From NCBI GenBank assembly GCA_023954375.1, contig JAMLIC010000014.1:62001-126000 (forward strand): DNA of 64,000 nucleotides. The letters run 5' to 3'. This document shows positions 37,980 to 46,034 of this stretch, piece after piece. Position numbers and translations under genes: made by a program. How positions within the stretch are numbered: the first letter of the stretch is position 1; every line of letters starts with the position of its first letter. Source of the stretch: Planctomycetota bacterium (GTDB taxonomy: Bacteria; Planctomycetota; J058). The notes beneath the pieces are model-generated. The model was not told the origin of the DNA. It worked only from the letters and a program-made list of their open reading frames with translations, and did no database searches.

Positions 37980-38813
37980 TCAGGTGCGGAGCGCCCGCTC
38001 GAGCAGGACCGCGAGCCCCTCCCGGGCCGCCAGCGGCAGGTGGACGTCCGGGGCCGTCGGGCCCCGCAGCGGCGCCGCCGGGTTCACGTTGACGACGAAC
38101 GTCCCGTGCTCGCGGCGGAGGGTCGCCGCGTCGTGGAGGTGCGTCGGGATGACGCCCGACTCGCCGACGACCAGCGCCACGTCGGGGCCGGCGGCGTGGA
38201 AGGCCCGGCGGGCCCGCTCGGCCTCGGGGTCCCCGACGTAGTCGAGGTCCGCGAACAGGAGCGCGTGCGGACGCGCCGTCCGCCCGCAGTCCGGGCAGCG
38301 CGGCCAGTCGAGCGCCCGGAGGCCGGCGTCGTCCAGGGCGCACAGCGGGACCCGCGGCTCGTCCCACGCGCGGCGCGAGCACGGGCCGGCGCACTGCAGG
38401 CGCCACAGCGACCCGTGCACCTCGTGGAGCCGCGCCGCGGGCCACCCGGCCCGCAGGTGCAGGCCGTCGACGTTGGTCGTCTGGATGAAGGCCTCGGCGG
38501 CCCGGCCGGCGAGTCGATGCAGCGCCGCGTAGCCCTCGTGCGGCGTCGCGGCCGCGACCTGCCGTCGGCGGACCTCCAGGAACCCCCAGGCGCGGTCGGG
38601 CATCTCCTCGAGCGCCTGCGGGCAAGCGAGGTCCTCCGGCCGCAGGCCGTCGTCACCGATGCCGTAGCCGCGCCACCCGGTCTGGCCGGGGTCGCGGTAG
38701 GTGGGCACCCCCGAGTCGGCCGACATCCCGGCGCCCGTGCCGACGAGCAAGCGCCGGGCCCCGGCGAGCCGGGCCGCGGCGACCTGGAGCGCGCGCTCGA
38801 TCTCGGCGTCCAC
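37980..38813 (-). CDS. Sirtuin (SIR2 family NAD-dependent deacylase)
   Basis: 277 residues. LLVGTGAGMSADSGVPTYRD (22-41) is the NAD-binding GAGxS..SGIPxFR motif. QTTNVDGLHLRAG (111-123) is the TQNxDxLH motif with Gln to Thr. RLHEVHGSL holds catalytic His133. Zinc Cys are C141, C145, C173 and C176. The usual FGE after RP(N/D) is FADLDY here. GTG start 8 bases after the NTF2-like stop, so the two are an operon. Cytoplasmic. Confidence 0.9.
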   Translation of the reverse strand: MDAEIERALQVAAARLAGARRLLVGTGAGMSADSGVPTYRDPGQTGWRGYGIGDDGLRPEDLACPQALEEMPDRAWGFLEVRRRQVAAATPHEGYAALHRLAGRAAEAFIQTTNVDGLHLRAGWPAARLHEVHGSLWRLQCAGPCSRRAWDEPRVPLCALDDAGLRALDWPRCPDCGRTARPHALLFADLDYVGDPEAERARRAFHAAGPDVALVVGESGVIPTHLHDAATLRREHGTFVVNVNPAAPLRGPTAPDVHLPLAAREGLAVLLERALRT

Positions 38814-38821
38814 GGCCCTCA

Positions 38822-39172
38822 CTACGGGGCCCGGCCGTGCAACCGCGAGAAGGTCAGCCGGTCCCAGTAGCCGCGCTGGAGAGCGATCCGCCCGTCGACC
38901 ACCCGGAAGAAGCCGCAGCCGCGGAGGCCCAGCGGGTCGCGCCACTCGAGGACCGCCCACTCGCCGTCCTGCAGCAGGTTCTCGACGTTGCAGGTCATCT
39001 CGGCCGCCGCGAGCTCGCGCTCGAACATGGCCTGGATCGCCGCGCGGCCGACCACCGGGTCGGTGACGACCTGGTGGTTCACGGCGTCCTCGTGGTAGAG
39101 GGCCGCCAGGCCGGCCGCGTCGCCCGCGTTGAACTGCTCCACCCAGCGCCGCACGATGGCCCTCGGCTCCAT
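38822..39172 (-). CDS. NTF2-like/SnoaL-like protein
   Basis: 116 residues of the SnoaL pattern: RAIVRRWVEQFNAGDAAGLAALYHEDAVNHQVVTDPVVGRAAIQAMFERELA...GEWAVLEWRDPLGLRGCGFFRVVDGRIALQRGYWD. These cone-shaped domains bind small ligands or act as simple enzymes; the substrate cannot be told. ATG after GGAGGCGGAGGCGGCC, and a TATCCT box lies upstream. Operon with the sirtuin. Confidence 0.8.
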   Translation of the reverse strand: MEPRAIVRRWVEQFNAGDAAGLAALYHEDAVNHQVVTDPVVGRAAIQAMFERELAAAEMTCNVENLLQDGEWAVLEWRDPLGLRGCGFFRVVDGRIALQRGYWDRLTFSRLHGRAP

Positions 39173-39239
39173 GGCCGCCTCCGCCTCCGAGGATACCCCC
39201 CTGCCCTGCCCCCAGCCGCCCGGGGCCGCCGTCCCGGGC

Positions 39240-39251
39240 GATCATCGGGGC
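39240..39251 (+). promoter_or_regulatory. Possible leaderless promoter, GATCAT six bases before ATG
   Basis: A -10-like hexamer GATCAT (39240-39245) and six bases lead straight into ATG 39252, with no Shine-Dalgarno sequence. Same spacing as at 10954, 28863, 45602 and 55073. The hexamer is less like the consensus than the others. Confidence 0.35.
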
Positions 39252-39659
39252 ATGGTCGGCCTCCTCCTCCGGGCCACCGCCGTGTGGCTGCTCCTCGTGG
39301 TCGCGGCCAGCGCGAACGGCGCCCTGCGCGAGGCGCTGCTCGTCCCGCGCCTCGGCCACGAGCCGGCCCACCGGATCAGCACGCTGATGCTCTGCGCCGT
39401 GATCGCCCTCGTGGCCTGGGCGACGGTCCGGTGGATCGGCCCGCCGTCGCGGCGCGCCGCCCTGGCCGTCGGCGCCCTGTGGCTGGGCCTCCTGCTCGCC
39501 TTCGAGTTCCTGGTCGGCCACCACCTCGCCGGGAGGACCTGGGCCGACCTGCTGGGCGAGTACGACGTGCGCCGCGGCCGCCTGTGGGTCCTGGTGCCGA
39601 TCCTCACCGCCCTGGCCCCGCTCTGGGCCGGGCGCGCCCGCGGGGTGACCCCGCCCTGA
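39252..39659 (+). CDS. Four-helix inner-membrane protein, 135 aa
   Basis: Hydrophobic segments at residues 3-20, 45-61, 70-90 and 112-128 (LLLRATAVWLLLVVAASANG, LMLCAVIALVAWATV, AALAVGALWLGLLLAFEFLV, LWVLVPILTALAPLWAG) with ALREALLVPRLGHEPAHRIST in the first loop. I have seen similar uncharacterised four-helix proteins in Gram-negative bacteria. Convergent with the lipoprotein gene downstream, the two separated by the palindrome at 39681. Confidence 0.65.
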   Translation: MVGLLLRATAVWLLLVVAASANGALREALLVPRLGHEPAHRISTLMLCAVIALVAWATVRWIGPPSRRAALAVGALWLGLLLAFEFLVGHHLAGRTWADLLGEYDVRRGRLWVLVPILTALAPLWAGRARGVTPP

Positions 39660-39680
39660 GAGACGCCTCGCCTGGCGGGC

Positions 39681-39720
39681 ATGACGTATGTATACATACG
39701 TCATTATCACGCCCGTGGTA
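39681..39720. repeat. Perfect 24-bp A+T-rich palindrome plus adjoining hairpin between convergent genes
   Basis: Bases 39681-39704 equal their own reverse complement: ATGACGTATG (39681-39690), TATA, CATACGTCAT (39695-39704). A second small inverted repeat, TATCACG...CGTGGTA (39705-39720), adjoins it. The location between two stop codons suggests a bidirectional terminator, but a weak A+T stem in a 70% G+C genome fits a protein-binding or recombination site equally well. Confidence 0.7.
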
Positions 39721-39728
39721 TCAAGCGA

Positions 39729-41570
39729 TCAGGGGGCGCTCGCCTGGGCGGTCCCGAGGACGACGAGGTTCCCGTCGAGCGCCTGCAGGCGCAGGCCGCC
39801 GAGCGTGAAGCCCTGGACCGCCGGGAGGACGAGGCCCTGCTGCGAGGCCAGCGCCATCTGCAGGAGCTGGGGGCCGAGCGCGGCGGCCATCTTCTCGAGC
39901 ACGAGCTCGGCGCCCGGCTGGGCCGGCCCGAGCGCGTCGACGTGCACCTGCACCTGCCCCGCGGGCTGGAGGGCGAGCTGGCCCTGGCGCTCGACGATCG
40001 CGACCTCGGCGCCGATCGCGTAGCAGGCCTCGCCCATGGGCGTGCGGCCGTTCACCGGGTCGAGGACGAAGGTCGTCACCTTGAGGCCGCCGAGGTCGAG
40101 CCGGTGCGGCAGCGGGCCGGCGCGCAGGGTCATCACGGCCGGCAGGAGGCCCTCGACGCGCATCTCGATCGGCAGGCCGGGCGCGACGACCGCCGCGAGC
40201 TCCGGCGCGAGGGCGAACAGCGCCGACGTGTCGAGGCGCATGGGCGAGCCGGGGTTCATGGCGTCGAAGGCGGCCTGGTCGATCACCAGGTTCATGGCGC
40301 CGCCCCGCCAGGCCGCGTGCAGGGCCCGGTTGACGATGTCCTGGTGCACGGCCATGGCCACGTTCGGGCCGTTGCCGCCGCCGCCCGTGAGGTTGGCCAG
40401 CCCGCCGCGCACGACCACCGAGCGGCCCTCCGTCCCGGCCACGGCAGCCGGCGGGCGCACGTTGGCGGCGAACAGGGCCGTCGCGCCGGCCGGGTCGCAG
40501 GTCAGGGTCGTGAGCGTCCAGTCGAGCTCGGTCGGCACGCCCTGCCCCGCCGCCTGGGCGATCGTCCCGCTCGTCGACTTGAAGGCGTCGCCGAGCCCCT
40601 GCCCCAGGCCCTGCGCGGCCGCGGCCGCGAAGCCGTTCTCGAACGAGCGGCGGATCGTCGCCTCCTCCGAGCGGGCCCAGTCGGGCACCGAGAAGCCGAC
40701 CGACCGGGCCGTCACCTGGACCACGTTCGTCGTCGCGCGGCCGTTGACCACGTTGACCTGCGCCAGCCCCTCGATCTCGAGCCGCTGCGCCCGCACCGTG
40801 CCGCGCTGCGTGGAGGAGAAGACGAGCAGGACCCGGGCCTTGTGCTCGATGTCCATGGCGAGGTCGGCGATCGTCGCCGTGAAGCGGACGCCGCCCTGGA
40901 TCGTGTCGAGCCCGGCCGTGACGCGGCCGAAGCGGAAGTCCTTGATCGTCGTGTCGTTGCCCACGCGCGTCGCCAGGACCTGCTGGCGGATCTGCGCCCG
41001 CTGCGCCTCGATCCCGGCCACGATCTGCGGCTCGATCAGGTCGAGCGCCCCGTTGGTCACGCGGACCGTCGCCGCGTCGGCGAGCGGCTCGCCCTCGGGC
41101 GCCAGGTCGCCGGCGATCAGGTTGACGAAGCGCTCGCGCCGATGACCGGCGCGGTCCCACGCCTCGACGACGATCGTGTTCATCCCGACCGCGAGCTCGA
41201 CCTCCTCGCGGAAGCTGCCGTCGGCGGCCGGCGTGACGCTCCGCCCCTGCACGCGGACGTCGGAGACGCCGCCGCCGAGGTCCGTGACGACGCCCTCGAC
41301 GGCGACCCGGCGGGCGGTGGTGTGACCGGCGCGCGCCGGCGACACGATCTCGACCCGCGGGCCCTCGAGCATCGACGGGTCGCCGACGAAGCCGGGCGGC
41401 AACATCCCGGGCGGCACCGCCGAGAGGTCCGAGGTGATCGCGCCGGTCCCCGTCGCGAGGACCTTGCCCTGCCCGTCCGAGCTGCTGTTGCAGCCGGTCG
41501 CGACCGCGCCCAGCCCGAGGCCCAGGCACCCCGACACGAGCAGCTTGGCGATCGTCCCAGTCGACTTCAT
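39729..41570 (-). CDS. Large lipoprotein with N-terminal Ig-like domain, 613 aa
   Basis: ATG 41570 gives a lipoprotein signal (IAKLLVSGCLGLGLGAVATGC, lipidated Cys about residue 27). Residues 65-150 are an Ig/glucodextranase-B-like domain (RVEIVSPARAGHTTARRVAVEGVVTDLGGGVSDVRVQG...MNTIVVEAWDRAGHR). The rest (VRFTATIADLAMDIEHKARVLLVFS...LRLEIEGLAQVNVVNGRATTNVVQVTARSVGFS) looks like long amphipathic strands as in TULIP/BPI-like lipid-binding proteins; that is inference. Envelope-anchored. Confidence 0.65.
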   Translation of the reverse strand: MKSTGTIAKLLVSGCLGLGLGAVATGCNSSSDGQGKVLATGTGAITSDLSAVPPGMLPPGFVGDPSMLEGPRVEIVSPARAGHTTARRVAVEGVVTDLGGGVSDVRVQGRSVTPAADGSFREEVELAVGMNTIVVEAWDRAGHRRERFVNLIAGDLAPEGEPLADAATVRVTNGALDLIEPQIVAGIEAQRAQIRQQVLATRVGNDTTIKDFRFGRVTAGLDTIQGGVRFTATIADLAMDIEHKARVLLVFSSTQRGTVRAQRLEIEGLAQVNVVNGRATTNVVQVTARSVGFSVPDWARSEEATIRRSFENGFAAAAAQGLGQGLGDAFKSTSGTIAQAAGQGVPTELDWTLTTLTCDPAGATALFAANVRPPAAVAGTEGRSVVVRGGLANLTGGGGNGPNVAMAVHQDIVNRALHAAWRGGAMNLVIDQAAFDAMNPGSPMRLDTSALFALAPELAAVVAPGLPIEMRVEGLLPAVMTLRAGPLPHRLDLGGLKVTTFVLDPVNGRTPMGEACYAIGAEVAIVERQGQLALQPAGQVQVHVDALGPAQPGAELVLEKMAAALGPQLLQMALASQQGLVLPAVQGFTLGGLRLQALDGNLVVLGTAQASAP

Positions 41571-41881
41571 CGGACCCTCCAGCGGCCGGGCGACGGTGCA
41601 AGCCGCAGGCCTCGACGTAACTCGCACCGGCGCAGCCCCGACTCCGCGCCTGCACCGAACGTGACGCGCAAACGGTCCGCACAAAGCGCTGCATGGCAGC
41701 GGTGGGTCGAATCGAACGCAAGCGAGCCGATTTGAAGGACGCCTCTCCGGGCGGGTGTCTCGGTCGTAGACAGGTGGGACGGAGGTGGGACCCAACGCGT
41801 CTCCACGAAAGGGGTTGAAGCGCCCAGGGGTGGGCCCACCCGGTGCTCGCGTCGTCCGTCCGTCCCGTGAGGAGGCCACCC
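41571..41881. promoter_or_regulatory. 311-bp divergent intergenic region with 14-bp palindrome
   Basis: It separates the leftward lipoprotein from the rightward SxxK protein. GGGTGGGCCCACCC (41828-41841) is a perfect palindrome 40 bases ahead of the rightward ATG and could be an operator. AGGTGGGAC occurs twice within 20 bases (about 41773-41793). No good -10/-35 pair was found for either gene. Confidence 0.4.
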
Positions 41882-43186
41882 ATGCGTTCGACCATCGCGC
41901 TGACCGCGCTCGCGCTCGCGGCGCTCGCCGCCCCCGCCCTGGCGCAGCCCGCGGGCGGCTTCGTCGGCGTCATCGACCCCGACGCGCGCCCTCCGAGGCT
42001 GCCGCGCGACCCCGCGGCGACCTCGTTCGACGCGTGGCTGCGGCGCGCCCGCGCGGCGGGGTCGACGCCGTCGAAGCTCGCGTTCCTCGACCGCGGGCTG
42101 TCGCGCTCGCCCTACCGCGCGGAGGTGGACCGGATCCCCGAGCGCCTGGGCCGGGCGCCCGACGGTGTGGCGCTGACCTCGCTCGGCGCGGCGCCGGTCG
42201 ACCGAGGCGGCGTGGCGCGGCCCTTCCCCCACTTCCCTGCCCGCGGACGACGCCCCGAGCAGGTCCACGACGGGCTCGGCTTCCTCCCCGCGCCGATCCA
42301 GCAGGCCTGCGTCGCCGTGGGGAGCATCACCGACGCCACGATGCGCGCCCGCTGGCTGGGGCGGCGCGCCTTCGCGCCTGACCAGTGCTGGAGCGCGACG
42401 AAGCACCTGCAGGCCCTGCACGTGGTCGCCCGCCTGGGCGCGGTCGCCCCGGGCGTGGACCTCGCCGACACGTGGCTGCGCGGCCAGGGCGGCGGGACGG
42501 CGCGGGTGCGCGTCACCGACCTCCTGCACGACATCGTCAGCTACGACGCGGGCGTGCCGCGGAGCAACGGGGGCGCGGCGACGCTGGGCGAGCTGTTCAC
42601 CCGGTCCGCGCGCGAGGCCTGGAGCGAGGCGCACACCGCCAACGACCACGACTTCCGGGGCAACTACGGCCAGCCGCCGCTGTTCGCCCGGCCCGAGCTC
42701 ACGGACGGCGCCGGGCGGGTGCTCCTGACGGCGCCCGCGTCGAGCGGCCCCGCCGGCCCGAACCTGGTCTCGACCTACGACCTCACCCGCCTCACGGCGA
42801 TGGCCGCCTGGCACCTGCATCTGCGACAGGAGGCGCGCCTCGCCGGCGCCCAGTGGCGCGCGCTCGACGACGTCCTCCTCGCCATGGGCCACGACTGCGC
42901 CCGCTACGTCGACGTGGCGATCGAGGCGCTCGGCGCCGCCCCCCGCGCGCGCGGCGTGGCGGTCGCCTCGAAGGTGGGCTTCGGCGTGCGCTCCGCCACC
43001 GGCCTGACCGAGATCGTCTACGCGGCGGCCGTGACCCTCGTCGACACCGCGACCACCCCGCCCCGGCAGCGCCACCTGGTCTTCACGCTCCGCGGGGCGC
43101 ACGCCGACGCGGTCGTCCTCGACGCGCGCATGGCCGAGGCCGTGACGGAGCTGGTCCGGCGCTGGCTGGACGAGGACCTGTTCTAA
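41882..43186 (+). CDS. Secreted SxxK serine-hydrolase-like protein (beta-lactamase/PBP fold?)
   Basis: 434 residues. A clear Sec signal (MRSTIALTALALAALAAPALA) is followed by a Pro/Arg-rich region. CWSATKHLQALHVVARLG (about 173-190) is an SxxK motif in the helix context of class A beta-lactamase-like enzymes, DIVSYDAGVPRSNGG may supply the SxN-type loop, and ASKVGFGV stands where KTG is expected (KVG). The TANDHDFRGNYG stretch is unusual. Enzymatic activity is plausible but unproven. RBS GAGGAGG. Its stop overlaps that of the next, convergent gene. Confidence 0.55.
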   Translation: MRSTIALTALALAALAAPALAQPAGGFVGVIDPDARPPRLPRDPAATSFDAWLRRARAAGSTPSKLAFLDRGLSRSPYRAEVDRIPERLGRAPDGVALTSLGAAPVDRGGVARPFPHFPARGRRPEQVHDGLGFLPAPIQQACVAVGSITDATMRARWLGRRAFAPDQCWSATKHLQALHVVARLGAVAPGVDLADTWLRGQGGGTARVRVTDLLHDIVSYDAGVPRSNGGAATLGELFTRSAREAWSEAHTANDHDFRGNYGQPPLFARPELTDGAGRVLLTAPASSGPAGPNLVSTYDLTRLTAMAAWHLHLRQEARLAGAQWRALDDVLLAMGHDCARYVDVAIEALGAAPRARGVAVASKVGFGVRSATGLTEIVYAAAVTLVDTATTPPRQRHLVFTLRGAHADAVVLDARMAEAVTELVRRWLDEDLF

Positions 43187-44259
43187 CGGGTCAGGAACAC
43201 CTGGCACCAGTTCCAGCTCGGCTCGTCGACGCCCACGCCCAGGTGCGTGTAGCGCGCGTCGAGGATGTTGGCCCGGTGGCCCGGCGACGCCATCCAGGCG
43301 TTCATCACCGCCTGCGCGCTGCGCTGCCCGACGGCGATGTTCTCGCCGACCATGCGGTAGCCGGTGCCCTTCGTCATGCGCATGCGGTCCGACGGGGTCC
43401 AGCCCTCGGGGCTCACGTGGTCGAAGTAGCGGCGCCCCGCCATGTCCTCGACGTGCGCCTTCGCCGCGCGCTCCGCCTGGGCGTCCGCCTGCAGCGGGGC
43501 GAGCCCGGCCGCCGCCCGCTCCTGGTTCACGAGCGACAGGACCTGCTGGGCGAGCGTGGCCTCGCTGGCCGTGTGCGTCTTGAGCGGGTTGCCGTAGGTG
43601 TCGTCGACGTACCAGTAGGGCGAGCCAGCGTCGCGGTCGACGACGACCACCAGGTCCCGCTTGATCGCCGGCAGGCCGGGGCCGGCCTGGTTCTCGGCCT
43701 GGAGCGTCACCGTGTAGCGGCCGGGGCTCGTGTAGGTGTGCGTGACCGTGCGCCCGGTCGCGGTCCGGCCGTCGCCGAGGTCCCAGCGCCACGCGGTCGG
43801 CGAACCGGTCGAGGCGTCGGTGAAGGTCACCGAGAAGGGCGCGACGCCCGAGGGCCGGGCGGGCGAGGAGGTGAAGTCGGCGCGCGGCGCGCCAGCCGCC
43901 GGCCGCTCGAAGCGGGCCGAGACCTGCAGGGCCGACCGCACCGTGAGCTGCACCGTGCTCGCCGTCTGCCCGGCCAGGTCCCCGCCCCAGCCGGCGAAGT
44001 AGGAGGTCGTCGCATCGGGCGCGGCGGTCACCTGGACCGTCGTCCCGTCGGGGTACCAGCCCGTCGCGCTCGGCGGGTCGAGGGTCACCTGCCCCGCGCC
44101 GCCGCCCGCGGTGGCGACCGTGACCTGGAAGCTCGCCACCCCGGCCACCCCGGGCGCGGCCTGCCCGCGCGTGGAGTGGTCCTTCTTCGAGCTGTTGCAG
44201 CCGACGGTCAGGGCGCCGCAGGCGGACACGATCAGGACCAGCGCGAGCGAGCGGTTCAT
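43183..44259 (-). CDS. Lipoprotein with bacterial repeat, PKD and CAP/SCP domains
   Basis: 358 residues. Lipobox LTVGC near residue 21. Residues 45-115 are an InlB-like repeat (VTLDPPSATGWYPDGTTVQVTAAPDA..YFAGWGGDL). Residues 125-205 are a PKD domain (ADFTSSPARPSGVAPFSVTFTDASTG..WRWDLGDGRTATG..VTHTYTSPGRYTVTL). Residues 230-358 are a CAP domain (VNQERAAAGLAPLQAD..AAKAHVEDMAGRRYFDHVSPEGWTPSDRM...YRMVGENIAVGQ..AVMNAWMASPGHRANIL). Surface-anchored; the function of bacterial CAP domains is mostly unknown. Confidence 0.88.
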   Translation of the reverse strand: MNRSLALVLIVSACGALTVGCNSSKKDHSTRGQAAPGVAGVASFQVTVATAGGGAGQVTLDPPSATGWYPDGTTVQVTAAPDATTSYFAGWGGDLAGQTASTVQLTVRSALQVSARFERPAAGAPRADFTSSPARPSGVAPFSVTFTDASTGSPTAWRWDLGDGRTATGRTVTHTYTSPGRYTVTLQAENQAGPGLPAIKRDLVVVVDRDAGSPYWYVDDTYGNPLKTHTASEATLAQQVLSLVNQERAAAGLAPLQADAQAERAAKAHVEDMAGRRYFDHVSPEGWTPSDRMRMTKGTGYRMVGENIAVGQRSAQAVMNAWMASPGHRANILDARYTHLGVGVDEPSWNWCQVFLTR

Positions 44260-44354
44260 GGTGCTCTCCACGCCGCCTCGCCGGTGCACGGCGTGCGCCG
44301 GCGCCGTGTCGCGCGTCGGTAAAGGAGCGCAAGCCCGCGCGCGGGTGCGGGTTG

Positions 44355-44381
44355 GGCGCGCCGCCGGGCCGGGGGCGCGCC
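44355..44381 (-). terminator. Possible terminator hairpin
   Basis: GGCGCGCC occurs at 44355-44362 and 44374-44381; being palindromic, the two can pair into an 8-bp stem with an 11-base loop downstream of the membrane-protein gene on the minus strand. No T-run follows. Confidence 0.3.
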
Positions 44382-44442
44382 GCGGGGCGGCGTCCCGTGC
44401 AAGGTCCACGAAAGGAACGAAGCCCGGTTCGTCTCGTCCGGT

Positions 44443-45525
44443 TCAGCCCCGGTGTGGCACGCCGAGCGCCTCGTGGAGGTCCGGGTTCGACCCGTCGAGC
44501 TTCCACAGCCAGGCGTCGAGGTAGTAGTGGACGATCTGCGGCGTGGCGAGCGCCGCGACGAGCAGCGACCGGCCGGCGTCGGAGAGCGCCGGCGGCTCGA
44601 GCCCGGTGAGCCCCGCGAGGTAGACGCCCCAGAGCGCCCCGTCCCACAGCCCCTCCTCGAGCAGGGCCAGGGCGACGATGAGGCCGTAGAACGCCCACGC
44701 CGCCCGGCGCTGCGACAGGCGCGCCAGGAGCGGCGAGGGGGCACCCTCGGCCCGGCCCTCCCAGCGGCGGTTGCAGCGGAACCACACGAGGCCGAGGAAC
44801 GGGACCCCGTGGAGGAGGTTGATCGCGGCCAGCGACACGAGCGGGTGGTCGGCCAGGCCGATCCCGAGCGACCACGAGAGCCAGGCGGCGACCATCCACA
44901 GCGCCTTGCCGGCGCTCAGCCGCCCCCACGCGAGGTGCCAGGTCTGCCGGGCGACCCACATGGCGGCGAAGGCGCCCATGACGAGCGCGATGTCCGGTCG
45001 CAGGGCGGGGTCGAGGGCGAACAGGAACTCCTCCCCGTGGCCGAACCAGTCGAAGCGGCGCTCCGGCGAGGCGTGCCACCAGAGGACCGGCCCGAGCGCG
45101 CCGACCCAGAGCGTCCACTTGTCGAGGTAGCGGTCGACCGGGTCCCGCTCGCCGGCGCGGAGCTTGTAGAGGGCGATGAACCCCCACTGCTGCGCGGCGA
45201 AGTGGTGGATCGCCACGTACGCGAGGAGCGTCCAGAAGAGCGCCGGCGAGTGCGCGTGCAGGCGGTAGGCGACGAGGAGCGACAGGGGCACCGGCAGGAG
45301 GAACAGGAGGCGCCGCCGGGCCAGCGCCTCGCGGTCGAGGTAGCTCAGGTACAGGGTCGACCACACGTGGGCCACGTCGAAGGCCACGACGAGGAGGAGG
45401 AAGGCCCACAGCGGGACGCCGTCCGTGACCGGCAGGAGCAGCGCCACCGCGGTGGCCGCGGCCGGCGCCGCGAGCAGCGCCAGGTCGAAGCGCGGCGAGA
45501 CGATCCACGGCCCTGGCCCGCTCAT
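44443..45525 (-). CDS. Polytopic membrane protein, 360 aa
   Basis: About eight hydrophobic helices (for example LALLAAPAAATAVALLLPVTDG, PLWAFLLLVVAFDVAHVWSTLYLSYLD, LLFLLPVPLSLLVAYRLHAHS, IALVMGAFAAMWVARQ). His residues at helix ends (AHVWSTLYL, AIHHFAAQQWGF, HLAWG, NLLHGVPFL, QIVHYYLDAWLWKLD) recur and could bind metal or haem. The family is known to me only as uncharacterised membrane proteins of delta-like bacteria. ATG 45525. Confidence 0.65.
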   Translation of the reverse strand: MSGPGPWIVSPRFDLALLAAPAAATAVALLLPVTDGVPLWAFLLLVVAFDVAHVWSTLYLSYLDREALARRRLLFLLPVPLSLLVAYRLHAHSPALFWTLLAYVAIHHFAAQQWGFIALYKLRAGERDPVDRYLDKWTLWVGALGPVLWWHASPERRFDWFGHGEEFLFALDPALRPDIALVMGAFAAMWVARQTWHLAWGRLSAGKALWMVAAWLSWSLGIGLADHPLVSLAAINLLHGVPFLGLVWFRCNRRWEGRAEGAPSPLLARLSQRRAAWAFYGLIVALALLEEGLWDGALWGVYLAGLTGLEPPALSDAGRSLLVAALATPQIVHYYLDAWLWKLDGSNPDLHEALGVPHRG

Positions 45526-45589
45526 GGCCGCCCCAGGCTACTCGCCGGGGCGCCGCCGCGCCGCGCTGGCCGCGCCCCGCGCGGCCTGG

Positions 45590-45934
45590 TATTCCGGGGG
45601 CGTGCGCGACCCGGACCACGTCACCGACCTCGAGCCCGCCGCGGCGGCCCGACCGGCACCCCGGCCGCTCGAGCCCCAGCCCACGCCCGAGCCCGGGGCG
45701 CTCGTCGCCGAGGCCTGGCGGGTCCTCCGCCGCCACCTGCCCGCCTTCGCCGGCGCGACGGCCCTGGCGACGCTCGCCGTGGGCCCCTGCCTCGTCGGGC
45801 TCATGGCGCTGACCTTCGTCAACCTGCTCGGCTGGGGCGACCTCGCGAGGGGGATCCCCTTCACCCCGCCGCGCAGGATCGCGAACGCGTACCGCTCCCA
45901 GCTCGCCATCCGCCCCCCCGGGTGCTGCGCAGGT
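45590..45934 (+). pseudogene. Truncated membrane-protein gene with leaderless promoter
   Basis: TATTCC (45590-45595) lies six bases before GTG 45602. The protein starts VRDPDHVTDLEPAAAARP, with a Pro-rich stretch, then EAWRVLRRHLPAFAGATALATLAVGPCLVGLMALTFVNLLGWGDLARGIPF, an amphipathic helix and one membrane segment as in multi-span DUF975-like proteins. After about residue 90 the frame stays open but turns to basic low complexity that runs antiphase into the Rpn gene. The gene was probably cut by insertion of the following island. The break point is approximate. Confidence 0.5.
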
Positions 45935-46034
45935 TACCAGGTCACCTCGCGCGTCGCAGCCCCGCGCCGCGGGTCGTCCGCGCCGGCCTGTCGGACCCGC
46001 GTGCCATCCTCGGAGGCGAACAGAAACCGATCAT

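Noticed and set aside
41567..45736. A 1389-codon open frame on the minus strand
   Set aside because: It runs antiphase through three well-supported genes; open only because stop codons are rare at this G+C content.
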